DNA of 64,000 nt from Paenibacillus sp. yr247 (GCF_900103825.1 NZ_FNIF01000002.1:577566-641565); one strand, 5' to 3'; positions 36,903-47,068 are shown, counted from the first letter of the stretch. Made by a program: numbers and translations. Notes: generated from the sequence alone by a model not told the origin.

Positions 36903-37203
36903 AATTATTTAAAAAACTTTTATCAACTATTTTATTTAATAGAACTTGAATTTTGGGGAAGTAAGGAATAAGATGAGTATACAGTAAATGTTACATTAAG
37001 CTAATGAGCGAGTAATCAGCTCAAAGCAATTCCTTTTCGTACGATTGGTCATCGTACTCGGAAGCCCTAAAATTAGGGCCTTTTGTTTCTTGTAACAATA
37101 ATTCCAAAAAGCATCACAAAGACAAAGAAACAAGAGGCCTCTCAGAATTGACTGAGAGGTCTCTTGCCTATATTCCGGGAAAGCCTTGATGAATAATCCC
37201 TTA
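36903..37203. other. intergenic region with two terminator-like hairpins
   Basis: No gene seen. GCCCTAAAATTAGGGCCTTTT near 37062-37083 is a terminator for the GGDEF gene. GAGGCCTCTCAGAATTGACTGAGAGGTCTC near 37134-37164 is a second hairpin which, read on the minus strand, probably was the original groEL terminator before the element at 37204-39583 inserted. Confidence 0.6.
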
Positions 37204-37222
37204 TTACATCATGCCGCCCATT
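37204..37222. repeat. left attachment-site repeat (copy of the groEL 3' end)
   Basis: TTACATCATGCCGCCCATT is identical to 39565-39583, which is the stop codon and last codons of groEL read on the plus strand. It marks the far border of a small integrated element. Confidence 0.85.
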
Positions 37223-37384
37223 TATCATGCACTTTCGTACACATTCGTATATATTCAAAAACACAGTAATATCAATATTTATTCTGATAAAATAGAATGA
37301 TCTATTCACAATTATTCGCACATGACTGGAGTTTTTGTGATTTTTATGTGATTATTATCCCAGTAGGAACTTACAGGAACATAA

Positions 37385-37432
37385 AAAGGTTCCGCTTGCT
37401 TGATAAGCTAGCGGAAACCTTTTTCTTTTAAG
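37385..37432 (-). terminator. hairpin terminator inside the element
   Basis: AAAAGGTTTCCGCTAGCTT and its complement pair around a short loop with A and T tracts on both sides; it ends the minus-strand gene that stops at 37428. Confidence 0.8.
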
Positions 37433-37718
37433 TATTATCGGTTATGGGCGTAGGCGATCCAATTCTTGCCTTTTCTTGTAAATAACGTACCCTTGCAAAG
37501 GTGCATATAATTATTAGGTTTACTAATACAAACACACCGATTCCCGACAACGTATAAACCTTAAGACTATCATTTACTGAACTTTGTGATTTATATAAAT
37601 TAACTAGTTCAGGTAGGATTTGCCAATCAACTACTAAAATAAATATAAGGGATGCTGGTAATCCCGAAACCAAACCAATCCAATCAAACCCAGATCCTCT
37701 ATTACTCGCTTCGGACAC
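37428..37718 (-). CDS. hypothetical two-helix membrane protein
   Basis: About 96 residues with two hydrophobic helices (GLVSGLPASLIFILVVDWQI and LSGIGVFVLVNLIIICTFA) and a hydrophilic C-terminus. The GTG at 37718 follows AAAAGGAA; an ATG at 37742 would overlap the upstream gene by 41 bases. It is coupled to the preceding 179-residue gene. No family recognised. As cargo of a small integrated element it could be a defence, immunity or fitness gene, but nothing in the sequence shows which. Confidence 0.55.
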   Translation of the reverse strand: MSEASNRGSGFDWIGLVSGLPASLIFILVVDWQILPELVNLYKSQSSVNDSLKVYTLSGIGVFVLVNLIIICTFARVRYLQEKARIGSPTPITDNT

Positions 37719-38241
37719 TGTATTTCCTTTTCCAATCATCAATTACAAAACCTGATGCACCAGCGAAACAGGTCCAAAATAAAGCTTTGTCAATTGGTGA
37801 GGGTATAATATCCAAGAAGAATAATGACAAACCAGATATTATTGCACCTAAAGACAACAGTGATATCACATAGCGGTATGTAACAGATACTGGATCCAAG
37901 AAAGCTTTATTAGGCATAAAAAATGCACCAACCTTTCTTAAGCTAGTACCTAGTATATTGCCAGAAATAGGCATTTTATAACTTAGGGGATGGAAAATAA
38001 TTTTCCCATTTTCTTTTACGAGGTAAATACCTCTAATCTCGAAACTTCTCCATCTTCGCTTTACATCAAAATTAATTTTAATGTAGCCTTTCTCTTGTAA
38101 CCAGTTATCCTTTGGAACAACCAATTCAGAAAGATGCTGACAAAATTCCTTTTCTTCCTCTGTATGTCCAGTTGATGGAGCCAATGGGTAATCTTTTCGA
38201 CTTTTCATGCCAAAATCAATTGTGAAATTAGATTGAATCAT
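37702..38241 (-). CDS. hypothetical membrane protein with soluble N-terminal half
   Basis: 179 residues. The first ~115 are soluble, with KGYIKINFDVKRRWRSFEIR and GIYLVKENGKIIFHPLSY suggesting a beta-rich domain; two hydrophobic helices follow (VISLLSLGAIISGLSLFFLD and KALFWTCFAGASGFVIDDW). The ATG overlaps the upstream stop by one base (TGATG), so it is translationally coupled. No family recognised. Cargo of the integrated element. Confidence 0.6.
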   Translation of the reverse strand: MIQSNFTIDFGMKSRKDYPLAPSTGHTEEEKEFCQHLSELVVPKDNWLQEKGYIKINFDVKRRWRSFEIRGIYLVKENGKIIFHPLSYKMPISGNILGTSLRKVGAFFMPNKAFLDPVSVTYRYVISLLSLGAIISGLSLFFLDIIPSPIDKALFWTCFAGASGFVIDDWKRKYSVRSE

Positions 38242-38621
38242 CAATGGTCACCAACTTTCTTTATAGTCAAAGGATATTTGCCAATAAGTTTCTTTCTAAA
38301 AGATACTTCGAAAAAGATAGTTTCTGTCTCAGATATAGGTAATTTAGCTATTTTGACAGTTACATTTTTGATAATCCCATCTCTACCATGTTGATAAGGA
38401 AAATCTACATCATTTTTCTTTAGATTCTTACTTCTGATCTTAAGGGTGAGGGTTTCCCCTTCATCCTCTTCTTCACCTAATAACCCCATGCATAGATGGA
38501 ACTCTGGAAGTAATGTTGGGAGTTCACTGACTTCAACTTCATCAAAAATATTTGTGGCAGTCAGTTTCCCTTCTTTCATTTTAACTTCGTCAACTAATAG
38601 TAGAAATGGCATCGAGATCAT
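38241..38621 (-). CDS. hypothetical protein, weakly DUF6941-like
   Basis: 126 residues, soluble and beta-rich. The start FLLLVDEVKMKEGKLTATNI followed by FDEV resembles small proteins (DUF6941 type) that begin with a conserved VDEV...GKL...G pattern, but I cannot confirm this. The ATG at 38621 follows GAGGAG. First gene of a three-gene coupled set in the element. Confidence 0.6.
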   Translation of the reverse strand: MISMPFLLLVDEVKMKEGKLTATNIFDEVEVSELPTLLPEFHLCMGLLGEEEDEGETLTLKIRSKNLKKNDVDFPYQHGRDGIIKNVTVKIAKLPISETETIFFEVSFRKKLIGKYPLTIKKVGDH

Positions 38622-38660
38622 TGTATACTCCTCAAAATCAGCTTTCAAGAGACAACTAAA

Positions 38661-38684
38661 CCCCAGATGTTATTTCCTGGGGTC
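38661..38684 (-). terminator. short hairpin, possible terminator
   Basis: ACCCCAG and CTGGGGT flank a 10-base loop between the micro-ORF group and the next gene; the T tract is weak. Confidence 0.35.
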
Positions 38685-38691
38685 GGTTATT

Positions 38692-38955
38692 CTACCTAAA
38701 ATTTACCACATGATTTCTATATTCGTCAATAAATCTTTTAATCTCCTTGCCATTAGCTGTATTTTGAATCCTTTCCTTTACGTGGTCAGGTACTACCATT
38801 GCTGCCATTGCCGGTTCATTCATACCCTGTGCTGAAGCGAAGGACCCGAATGACGTTAAACTTGTTGCCAACAGTCCGAAAGGGATAATGTGACCTAGAA
38901 CAGACTTAAGACCTTTTTGCGACTCGGTTATACCCTTACCTTGCTCGATCACCAT
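38692..38955 (-). CDS. hypothetical protein with one membrane helix and possible signal
   Basis: 87 residues: MVIEQGKGITESQKGLKSVL, a hydrophobic stretch HIIPFGLLATSLTSFGSFAS followed by AQG (possible signal-peptidase site), and a charged C-terminus. The start at 38955 overlaps the stop of an upstream 25-codon ORF. A longer frame beginning at 39084 runs through two small well-spaced ORFs and was rejected. Part of the element; no family recognised. Confidence 0.5.
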   Translation of the reverse strand: MVIEQGKGITESQKGLKSVLGHIIPFGLLATSLTSFGSFASAQGMNEPAMAAMVVPDHVKERIQNTANGKEIKRFIDEYRNHVVNFR

Positions 38956-39026
38956 GACTTTTTCCGTTTGAAAAAGAGACTTCCTTTGATCTCCATCCCA
39001 ACATCTTGACCGATTGTTACTTGCAT
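38949..39026 (-). CDS. micro-ORF, 25 codons
   Basis: Reads MQVTIGQDVGMEIKGSLFFK then RKKSW. The ATG follows AAGGAGGCGATTGAGT, an ideal ribosome site, and the TGA overlaps the ATG of the next gene. This is the best evidence that it is translated. Function unknown. Confidence 0.5.
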   Translation of the reverse strand: MQVTIGQDVGMEIKGSLFFKRKKSW

Positions 39027-39040
39027 ACTCAATCGCCTCC

Positions 39041-39124
39041 TTAGCGAATTTCATCCCATATATGAACAACCATATTGATCCCATCGCACCATTCGAGCAG
39101 CTGTTTCTTTCTTGTTTCCGTCAT
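39041..39124 (-). CDS. micro-ORF, 27 codons
   Basis: Reads MTETRKKQLLEWCDGINMVV then HIWDEIR; its TAA overlaps the AAGGAGG site of the next micro-ORF. The start has only a weak upstream GGGTAA. Probably co-transcribed with the following two ORFs. Function unknown. Confidence 0.4.
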   Translation of the reverse strand: MTETRKKQLLEWCDGINMVVHIWDEIR

Positions 39125-39237
39125 TGTTACCCACACAAGAGTAGGGAAGTACTTGAGTCTTTCTTGGAATCTTCCAGTACTCTTTTTAACTTCCTATATT
39201 TCTCGATCTTCTCTTTGTTTTTAGTCATTTGCTGTAG

Positions 39238-39486
39238 ATGGTCCACCTCAAGGAAGTGACGTCGCATTTGATGACGGAAGTAGGCGTCGGGGATCAGGCT
39301 TTCAGCATGCTCGCAGAGGCAGAGGTTGACCTCAAAACGATCATGCGCCGCGTTGGTCACGATGATCCAGAAACCACGATGAAGATCGATACACACGTCA
39401 CCGAGAAGATGAAAAAAGAAGCCGACCAAAAGATAAAAATTCACTTTGGAGACATTCTTGGAGCCCGCACTTTGCAAGAAATGTGA
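39238..39486 (+). pseudogene. tyrosine recombinase (integrase), C-terminal remnant
   Basis: The frame matches the last ~75 residues of phage-type integrases: SMLAEAEVDLKTIMRRVGHD, DPETTMKIDTHVTEKMKKEA. The box around GHDDPETTMKI is the conserved G-H-x-x-x-x-T-T region, but the catalytic Tyr (normally in a KIYTHVT-like context) is Asp here, and the N-terminal two-thirds are absent. It ends 79 bases from the attachment repeat in groEL, the usual position for int. Confidence 0.8.
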
Positions 39487-39507
39487 TTTTTTTGTGATTA
39501 AAAATGA

Positions 39508-39532
39508 AAAAGGCTCCCGAAGGAGCCCATAA
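39508..39532. terminator. terminator following groEL
   Basis: GGCTCCCGAAGGAGCC is a compact stem-loop with T tracts on either strand. It lies inside the integrated element, 35 bases beyond the groEL stop, and now serves groEL. Confidence 0.75.
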
Positions 39533-39564
39533 TTAAAGCGTTTATAAGGGTTCTGGCGAACGGC

Positions 39565-41208
<1,644 letters not shown>

Positions 41209-41286
41209 CTAATTTAGAACCTGTACATAGTAAGTAGTAAAACGGAAAAACTAAGTATACGTATTGCCGATCTATATCCTGCTAAA

Positions 41287-41568
41287 TTAGGCTAATACAG
41301 CGAGAATGTCGCTTTCGCGCAAGATCAACAGTTCGCGGCCTTCGTATTTCACTTCAGTTCCAGCGTATTTGGAGAAAATGATGCGGTCGCCTTCGCTTAC
41401 TTCAAGCGGAACACGAACGCCATCTTTCAACGCGCCTGCGCCTACGGCTACAACTTTACCTTCTTGTGGTTTTTCTTTCGCTGTATCTGGCAGCACGATA
41501 CCACTTGCTGTAGTCTCCTCTTTCGCAACGGCTTCAATGATTACTCGATCACCTAACGGTCTGATCAT
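41287..41568 (-). CDS. groES: 10-kDa co-chaperonin GroES
   Basis: 93 residues starting at [40 protein letters not shown] is the mobile-loop region and [20 protein letters not shown] is conserved. It caps the GroEL ring. The ATG at 41568 follows AAAGGAGG; a longer upstream frame is not supported. First gene of the groESL operon. Confidence 0.99.
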   Translation of the reverse strand: MIRPLGDRVIIEAVAKEETTASGIVLPDTAKEKPQEGKVVAVGAGALKDGVRVPLEVSEGDRIIFSKYAGTEVKYEGRELLILRESDILAVLA

Positions 41569-41615
41569 GGAAAAATAGCCTCCTTTAGAAAATTGGTAAT
41601 GGGTGTATTCGGTTA

Positions 41616-41642
41616 TTAGCACTCGAATGTGTTTAGTGCTAA
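41616..41642 (-). promoter_or_regulatory. CIRCE operator (HrcA binding site)
   Basis: TTAGCACTC, nine bases, then TAGTGCTAA; one base differs from the consensus inverted repeat. It lies between promoter and groES start, so heat-shock repression by HrcA is expected. Confidence 0.95.
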
Positions 41643-41653
41643 CAACAATTCTT

Positions 41654-41682
41654 ATGATACTCATTCTGGGAGTAATTTGCAA
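41654..41682 (-). promoter_or_regulatory. sigma-A promoter of groESL
   Basis: Minus strand TTGCAA (41677-41682) and TATCAT (41654-41659), 17-base spacing, immediately upstream of CIRCE. Confidence 0.7.
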
Positions 41683-41763
41683 GTCCTTTTACACATTTTT
41701 CATTCTTTTGGGCACCCCACTCATTCTACCCAAATGAAATACAAATATTCGCCGAGACAAAGA

Positions 41764-41797
41764 AAAACAGTCTGCGCCTTAGGGCAGACTGTTTTCT
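41764..41797 (-). terminator. terminator of the tatAC operon
   Basis: AAAACAGTCTGC and GCAGACTGTTTT pair around a short loop just after the tatC stop; T tracts on both strands. Confidence 0.85.
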
Positions 41798-42555
41798 CAT
41801 TTTGCACCAAATTCCTGCTCCCACTGCGCATCCTTCACGAGCTGCTTGCGATAGATGAATCCCGACATAAATACGCTAAATTCATACAAAACAATGAGCG
41901 GCAAAGAGACTAAGATTGCCGAAATTGCATCCGGCGGCGTGATGACTGTAGCTAAAATAACAAGCAGCATGTACGCATATCTTCTGAACTTATGCAGACG
42001 TTTTGGATTTAAAAGGCGAATTTTCGTGAGGAACATCACGACAATCGGCATCTCAAACACAATCGCAAGCGGAAGAATGATATTGAACATGAACGTAAAA
42101 TATTGCGCTGCCCCATACATCTCCGTAATTTCGAGACTCTTACTAATCGAGGAAGTAAAATAAAAAGCCATCGGAAAAACAACCCAATACCCGAATGAAA
42201 GACCCAGCAAGAAAAGCAAAAAAGCTGCAGGGATATAAATTATCGAAGCCTTCTGCTCAACCTCGCGCAGACCCGGCTTAACAAAAGCCCATATATGATA
42301 CAGAATAACCGGCAAGGTAATTAAAACACCAACGGCCAAACCAAAATTCATATACAAGCGTAAAGCATCCCATGGGGAAAAAACGTTCCAACCGATTCCG
42401 TTCGCCGGCGGAATATTTTTGAGGTATCGAATGAGCGGTTTGGCGCAAAGAAGTCCACCAACCATTCCTATGACCAGGACGGCCAATACCCACATGATTC
42501 GTTTGCGCAGCTCACCAAGGTGCTCTACGAGTGACATTTCTTCGTTCGTTGACAT
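41797..42555 (-). CDS. tatC: twin-arginine translocase subunit TatC
   Basis: 252 residues, six membrane helices. SLVEHLGELRKRIMWVLAVL at the N-terminus carries the conserved HLxELRxR signal-binding motif; FVKPGLREVEQKASIIYIPA is the first periplasmic-side signature. TatC recognises RR signal peptides and with TatA exports folded proteins. It is 70 bases downstream of tatA. Confidence 0.97.
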   Translation of the reverse strand: MSTNEEMSLVEHLGELRKRIMWVLAVLVIGMVGGLLCAKPLIRYLKNIPPANGIGWNVFSPWDALRLYMNFGLAVGVLITLPVILYHIWAFVKPGLREVEQKASIIYIPAAFLLFLLGLSFGYWVVFPMAFYFTSSISKSLEITEMYGAAQYFTFMFNIILPLAIVFEMPIVVMFLTKIRLLNPKRLHKFRRYAYMLLVILATVITPPDAISAILVSLPLIVLYEFSVFMSGFIYRKQLVKDAQWEQEFGAK

Positions 42556-42625
42556 ATTTCACCAACCTGATCCAGTGAATCGAGCCTAGTAAGGCTGAAG
42601 CACTTGTTATGCTGAAAAGAAACGG

Positions 42626-42991
42626 CTAGTCTGGTAGACGCCGCGTGTTGCTGGGCGGCGCGATAGGCGCTGCCGCGGGTGGTGCTGCCGTTGGTGGTGC
42701 GGGCGTTGGTAGTGCGGGCGTTGGGACGGGTACTGCTGGTTCTGCCGAGGAGACCTGTGATACGTCCATTGGAGGAACAGATTGTTCCGCTGATGGTGTG
42801 ACTGGTGCTGCAGGCTTTGACTCTGCCGGCGCTTGCGGCTCATCGTTCAGCAGAGCGTGAGCACCTTTCTTGAAATCCCTAATCGTGCGCCCCAGCACAC
42901 GGCCAATCTCGGGCAGCTTCTGCGGCCCGAACAGGACAAGAGCAACGATTGCTATCAATATTAGCTCGGTGAAACCGATATTTTGGAACAT
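42626..42991 (-). CDS. tatA: twin-arginine translocase subunit TatA with long Pro/Ala-rich tail
   Basis: About 121 residues. MFQNIGFTELILIAIVALVL is the membrane helix, FGPQKLPEIGRVLGRTIRDF the hinge and amphipathic helix. From ~residue 55 a Pro/Ala/Val-rich tail follows (SEQSVPPMDVSQVS, PVPTPALPTPAPPTAAPPAA), longer than in most TatA proteins and low complexity. The ATG at 42991 follows GGAG; longer starts up to 43027 are possible. Confidence 0.93.
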   Translation of the reverse strand: MFQNIGFTELILIAIVALVLFGPQKLPEIGRVLGRTIRDFKKGAHALLNDEPQAPAESKPAAPVTPSAEQSVPPMDVSQVSSAEPAVPVPTPALPTPAPPTAAPPAAAPIAPPSNTRRLPD

Positions 42992-43099
42992 GGACTTCAT
43001 CTCCATCATTTGTTGCGAAATTAACAAAAACCGTATAAACTACGTGGCACATAGCAGCATGACTGCAGCGAAATCTCCTCGAGGGAGCTTCAGTGCGGC

Positions 43100-43345
43100 C
43101 AACGCGATCTAAAAGGTCACTGCACTTTTGCATGACCTGCAAAAAGTGCAGGTATTTTAGCTGCTTTTCACCTGTATGACCACTTTACCTGCATTTTGTA
43201 CATCAATATCTGCTAAAATCGGCCAAATTTCTACCAAACCGCCAAAAATGATGTACATATTACAGCAAATTGCTAGATACGAAACAAATTCATCAAATTA
43301 CCTGCACAAAATGCAGGTAACAGTCATCGCATCGAAACTTGGCAT
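43100..43345. repeat. intergenic repeat module with TGCAGGT palindromes
   Basis: Contains ACCTGCAAAAAGTGCAGGT (43135-43153), TTACCTGCATTTTGTACA (from 43185) and the perfect palindrome arms TTACCTGC/GCAGGTAA around a 7-base loop (43298-43320). The same first two motifs, in the same order and at the same 50-51 base spacing, occur at 53930-54000. It fills most of the gap between tatA and the next gene. Confidence 0.7.
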
Positions 43346-43411
43346 GAAAAGTAACTCAACTCGATAATTCAAACAGGCCTAATATGACGGACTTCATCGT
43401 CTAGCACTGAT

Positions 43412-44425
43412 CTAGCACTGATAAAACCCACCGTACCCCATCTCCGTAATGTCGCTGCGGACGATTGTCTCGCCTGCGCAAATACGCGGCAGCAGCACAT
43501 CAAAGGACGTGTACGGGTCATGCATTACGCAACCCGGCAAGCCCATGATCGGCACATCGCCCAGATAGGCGATCATCAGCATCGAGCCTGGCAGCATCGG
43601 CGTGCCGTAGCTGACCACGCGGGCGCCGGCCTGCTTGATCGCGCCCGGCGTGCGGTCGTCCGGGTCCACGGACATGCCGCCCGTGACCAAGATCAGATCC
43701 ACGCCCAGCGCTTGCAGCGCGTGGATCTCGCCCACTATCGCTTCGCTGTCATCCGACACGAAGCGCTGGTCTACTACTTCGGAGCCGAGCTGCGCGACCT
43801 TCTCCTTCACAACCGGGCCGAATTTATCCTTAATCCGGCCCTTAAAGACCTCACTGCCCGTCGTAATAACGCCGACGCTCAGCTTGCGAAACGGCTTCAC
43901 CTCAAGCAAGGTGAAGCCCTCTTCGCGGCGAGCGGCAGCCAGGCGCTCGACCTCCACCACCTTCGCTTCGTCCACAATCAGCGGGATCACCCGCGTGCCG
44001 ACCAGCGAAGCGCCTGCCTCCACGACCGTGTTGCTGTGAATCGTCGACAACACAACCTCATCGATGGCGTTCACGCGATCAACGAACGTCTTATCGATCT
44101 TAACCAAGCCGTGAATCGTCGATTTCACGTTCACTTTGCCCTCATGCGGCTCGGTGAGCTTGAGTTCATCTCCCGCTATTGCCTTTGCCATGCGCAGCGC
44201 AGCTTCATCCTCATGCAGATAGCCAGGCTGCAGCTCCATCACGTAAATATGCTCTTTTCCGATACTGAGCAGCGCAGGAATGTCGGCCTCGGTAACCTGA
44301 TGGCCTTTGCGAAAAAGACGACCTTTGAACTCACCGGGCAAAATCTGAGTAAGATCATGGGGCAAAATCATGCCGATCGCATCTTCGACTTTGACCTCGC
44401 GCAGCATGGAATCAGGTTTACTCAC
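43412..44425 (-). CDS. molybdopterin-binding domain protein (MoeA/CinA-like)
   Basis: 337 residues. The C-terminal half has the MoCF-biosynthesis motif LSVGVITTGSEVFKGRIKDK, VDLILVTGGMSVDPDDRTPG and MLPGSMLMIAYLGDVPIMGL. The N-terminal half (DAIGMILPHDLTQILPGEFK, GRLFRKGHQVTEADI) resembles MoeA domain I but the protein is shorter than MoeA (~400). Such proteins sit in molybdenum-cofactor clusters and bind molybdopterin. It overlaps the mogA-like gene by 4 bases. Confidence 0.85.
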   Translation of the reverse strand: MSKPDSMLREVKVEDAIGMILPHDLTQILPGEFKGRLFRKGHQVTEADIPALLSIGKEHIYVMELQPGYLHEDEAALRMAKAIAGDELKLTEPHEGKVNVKSTIHGLVKIDKTFVDRVNAIDEVVLSTIHSNTVVEAGASLVGTRVIPLIVDEAKVVEVERLAAARREEGFTLLEVKPFRKLSVGVITTGSEVFKGRIKDKFGPVVKEKVAQLGSEVVDQRFVSDDSEAIVGEIHALQALGVDLILVTGGMSVDPDDRTPGAIKQAGARVVSYGTPMLPGSMLMIAYLGDVPIMGLPGCVMHDPYTSFDVLLPRICAGETIVRSDITEMGYGGFYQC

Positions 44426-44913
44426 CCATGGTCACCTTCTTTGCCTGTCAGAATACCCAGCGCATGCGGAAGCTGATCGATAATCGCCATCAGGTTCTCC
44501 TGCACGCCCTTCGGACTGCCCGGCAAATTAATGATGAGCGTGCGTCCGCGAATGCCGGATACAGCTCGGGAAAGCATCGCTTTCCGTGTTTTTTGCATCG
44601 AGATCATCCGCATGGCTTCTGCAAAACCTGGCGCAACCCGATCAATCACATTGAGCGTAGCTTCCGGTGTCACATCACGGGGGGCAAGTCCTGTGCCGCC
44701 AGTCGTTAAGATCAAATCTGCCTGATAATAATCGGTCATTTCGATTAATGAAGCCATGATTTCATCCATCTCATCCGGAACGACCCGGTACTCGATGATC
44801 TCACCTTGAATTTCCTCTTCAATCAGCTCGCGGATTACCTGAGCGCTAGTGTCTTCTCGTTCTCCTCGGTAACCGCGGTCACTGGCTGTCAAAATCGCAA
44901 CTTTCCAGTGCAT
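44422..44913 (-). CDS. mogA: molybdenum cofactor biosynthesis protein MogA/MoaB
   Basis: 163 residues. WKVAILTASDRGYRGEREDT at the N-terminus and DLILTTGGTGLAPRDVTPEA are the MogA/MoaB signatures; NLPGSPKGVQENL is also conserved. It adenylylates molybdopterin before metal insertion. MogA and MoaB cannot be separated by sequence reading alone. It starts upstream of the molybdopterin-binding gene and overlaps it by 4 bases. Confidence 0.9.
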   Translation of the reverse strand: MHWKVAILTASDRGYRGEREDTSAQVIRELIEEEIQGEIIEYRVVPDEMDEIMASLIEMTDYYQADLILTTGGTGLAPRDVTPEATLNVIDRVAPGFAEAMRMISMQKTRKAMLSRAVSGIRGRTLIINLPGSPKGVQENLMAIIDQLPHALGILTGKEGDHG

Positions 44914-45026
44914 CCTTCGTCACCTCTCCCTTGTTAACTGAATGAGATAACCCCACTAACCTGAGTGATCGTCGACTTTCTTTTTTATGCAAAATCCTAC
45001 TTTGTGTTTAGTCGGATCACTGTCAA

Positions 45027-45509
45027 CTATTGTCTGTGAAAATCCCCGTTTTTACCGCCTGTTTTCAGAACAAGCAGCGTGGAGCTGATAATCATATCCT
45101 TCTCTACGGCTTTACACATGTCGTAGACGGTCAGCGCTGCTGCGGATACGGCCGTTAAAGCCTCCATCTCAACGCCTGTCGGACCCGTCGTCCGCACGGT
45201 TGCTTCTATGTATAGTTCATTGTTGCCGTTATCAGTAAACTGAATGTCTATGCCCGTTAGCGCAATCGGATGGCACATGGGGATCCAGTCTGACGTTTTT
45301 TTGGCCGCCATGATCCCAGCCACCTGCGCTACGGCGAGGACGTCGCCTTTTTTCATTTTACCCAGCTTAATTAAATCTAGCGTCTCGCTCTTCATGATTA
45401 AAGTGGAACGCGCTGTGGCCGTACGCTTCGTCTCTATTTTATCCGAAATGTCGACCATTCGTGCTCGTCCTTGTTCATTAAAATGAGTTAATGGGGAGGA
45501 ATCGGGCAA
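45027..45509 (-). CDS. moaC: cyclic pyranopterin monophosphate synthase MoaC
   Basis: About 160 residues, the usual MoaC length. [36 protein letters not shown] (catalytic His/Lys region) and [20 protein letters not shown] are diagnostic. MoaC completes the first step of cofactor synthesis after MoaA. The start is taken at TTG 45509, which follows GAGGTG at six bases; longer starts within the upstream gene are unlikely. It is 16 bases downstream of the cyclo-ligase gene. Confidence 0.92.
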   Translation of the reverse strand: MPDSSPLTHFNEQGRARMVDISDKIETKRTATARSTLIMKSETLDLIKLGKMKKGDVLAVAQVAGIMAAKKTSDWIPMCHPIALTGIDIQFTDNGNNELYIEATVRTTGPTGVEMEALTAVSAAALTVYDMCKAVEKDMIISSTLLVLKTGGKNGDFHRQ

Positions 45510-45525
45510 GTCACTCACCTCTGTT

Positions 45526-46155
45526 TTATGATTCTGATTTGAAGACCATTTTGCTCTCGGTGATGATGCCGTCAACGCGGAAATCATGCCAGGATGAGGG
45601 GACGCCAGGAATCAATTGCTTATCAAAAGCGGCCGCAACCGCAAAAGGTCTCTTCAGTCCGCGCGCAGCAAATAACTGCATGAATCGATCGTAAAAACCG
45701 CCGCCGTAGCCCAGTCTTCCGAAATCCATGTCAAAGGCAAGCCCAGGGACTATGATCATAGAGATGGTGGCCAAGTCGTGCTCAATAGGCACCTCGCAGC
45801 GAGGTTCTCTGATGCCCCAAGCCCCGCTCTCCAGATCTTCATAGGAGCTTATGATATGCAAATTCATCGTTTTCGTTTCCGCTACAACCTTCGGCACAAG
45901 CACGCGGATTCCCTGCTGCCAACACCATTCCATCAGCGGGGCAACGTCCGGCTCAGACCGAAATGGCATATACGTCATAATCGTTGGCAGGCTGGACGTT
46001 TCGTTCTGTCCATGCCCAAGAAGCCTTTCTGAACAAAGCTTCGTTATTCTCTCATGAATGCGCTGCTGCTTCTCTTCGCGTTCTTCAGATATGATGGAAG
46101 AGCGTAGTTCTTCCATTTCCTTGCGTAATTCAATTTTCCGCTCTCGGATGTTCAT
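45526..46155 (-). CDS. 5-formyltetrahydrofolate cyclo-ligase
   Basis: 209 residues. It makes 5,10-methenyl-THF from 5-formyl-THF with [23 protein letters not shown] is the usual basic N-terminal helix and [20 protein letters not shown] followed by YDRFM is the family signature. The start at 46155 follows AAGGG; an upstream start at 46212 is poor. It is the first gene of a run with moaC. Confidence 0.92.
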   Translation of the reverse strand: MNIRERKIELRKEMEELRSSIISEEREEKQQRIHERITKLCSERLLGHGQNETSSLPTIMTYMPFRSEPDVAPLMEWCWQQGIRVLVPKVVAETKTMNLHIISSYEDLESGAWGIREPRCEVPIEHDLATISMIIVPGLAFDMDFGRLGYGGGFYDRFMQLFAARGLKRPFAVAAAFDKQLIPGVPSSWHDFRVDGIITESKMVFKSES

Positions 46156-46221
46156 ACTAGCTTTCAGCCCTTCCCTAACGAGGAGTGGTTTCCCCCATTT
46201 TAACATAAACAAGGAAAAAAA

Positions 46222-46918
46222 CTATACTCCCACCCAAGACCCCAGAGGAATGAACGTTATTACGGGAAAATGGTCCGAAGAAATCGTCGGAATCGTCCAT
46301 GCTGAACCGACATTCTTCCTATTCATGAAGAGGCAATCGATCCTTTTTCCATCTAAAAATGTAGCTTTCCTATCGGGTCGTAATGGAATGTTAGTGAGCT
46401 GTAGGGTGTCCATTTTCAACGGAAATGAGTCTAATTCCATATTAAAATCGCCTGCGACGACGATTGGATCTTCATTCTTTGATAAACCAACATTTATTTT
46501 AACCGTAAGCAGGCTTCTAGGTTCATTGGTCCCTGGAAGGAGCTCACTGCTGCTGTCCTCGATCGGATAACGGCTCAGATTGCAATGCAATATTGCCCAA
46601 GCATATAGGTTAAACTAGGAGCAAAACGCATATCCATGCCAAGCTGCTCAGCCAATGCCTTCGCTTGATCCACAAATCCGCTGCGCAAGCGGTAGCGATC
46701 CACTTCTTGTAAGGCGATGACGTCGGCTTTTTCTAAACCTTCGCCGTGATGTATATTAAATGTCATGATCGTGAAGCCTGCTTGTGTAGTTATTGAGAGG
46801 GATACAGGAATCGTATTTGCGGATTGCAGCCTTTATCGAGGGAGCTAGCTAGTGCTTGAAACAGAAAGAGGAGCAGAAAGAAACAACCTGCATATCTAGC
46901 ATATCGCAAAAGTCCCAT
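46222..46918 (-). pseudogene. endonuclease/exonuclease/phosphatase family protein, degraded
   Basis: Fragments in several frames are in order: a signal-peptide-like start (MGLLRYARYAGCFFLLLFLF at 46918), then TFNIHHGEGLEKADVIALQE, VDRYRLRSGFVDQAKALAEQ, then after a shift LLPGTNEPRSLLTVKIN, PIVVAGDFNMELD and SDHFPVI. These are the EEP metal-dependent hydrolase motifs (N-x-H-x-G, LQEVDR, AGDFN, SDH). Compared with intact relatives, internal pieces are missing and frames shift at least twice, so it is non-functional. Confidence 0.8.
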
Positions 46919-47068
46919 TTCCCTATCTCCCCCTACTGATTCTATGCAAAATTAAGCATACGACGCCCTCGCGCATGGTGTATACTAGTGAATTGATAGG
47001 ATTTATTAGCCACCAAGAGCGTGGCCTCGGGATAGGTTCTTTCATTAATAGGCAGGAGGCAGCAGCAG

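Noticed and set aside
38955-39084. Longer start for the 87-residue element protein
   Set aside because: Upstream codons overlap two well-spaced micro-ORFs, and no ribosome site precedes the long start.
39229-39477. Minus-strand frame opposite the integrase remnant
   Set aside because: Antisense to a recognisable integrase C-terminus.
43520-44476. 318-codon plus-strand frame
   Set aside because: Antisense to the clear molybdopterin-binding gene and the end of mogA; no ribosome site, His/Arg-rich shadow composition.
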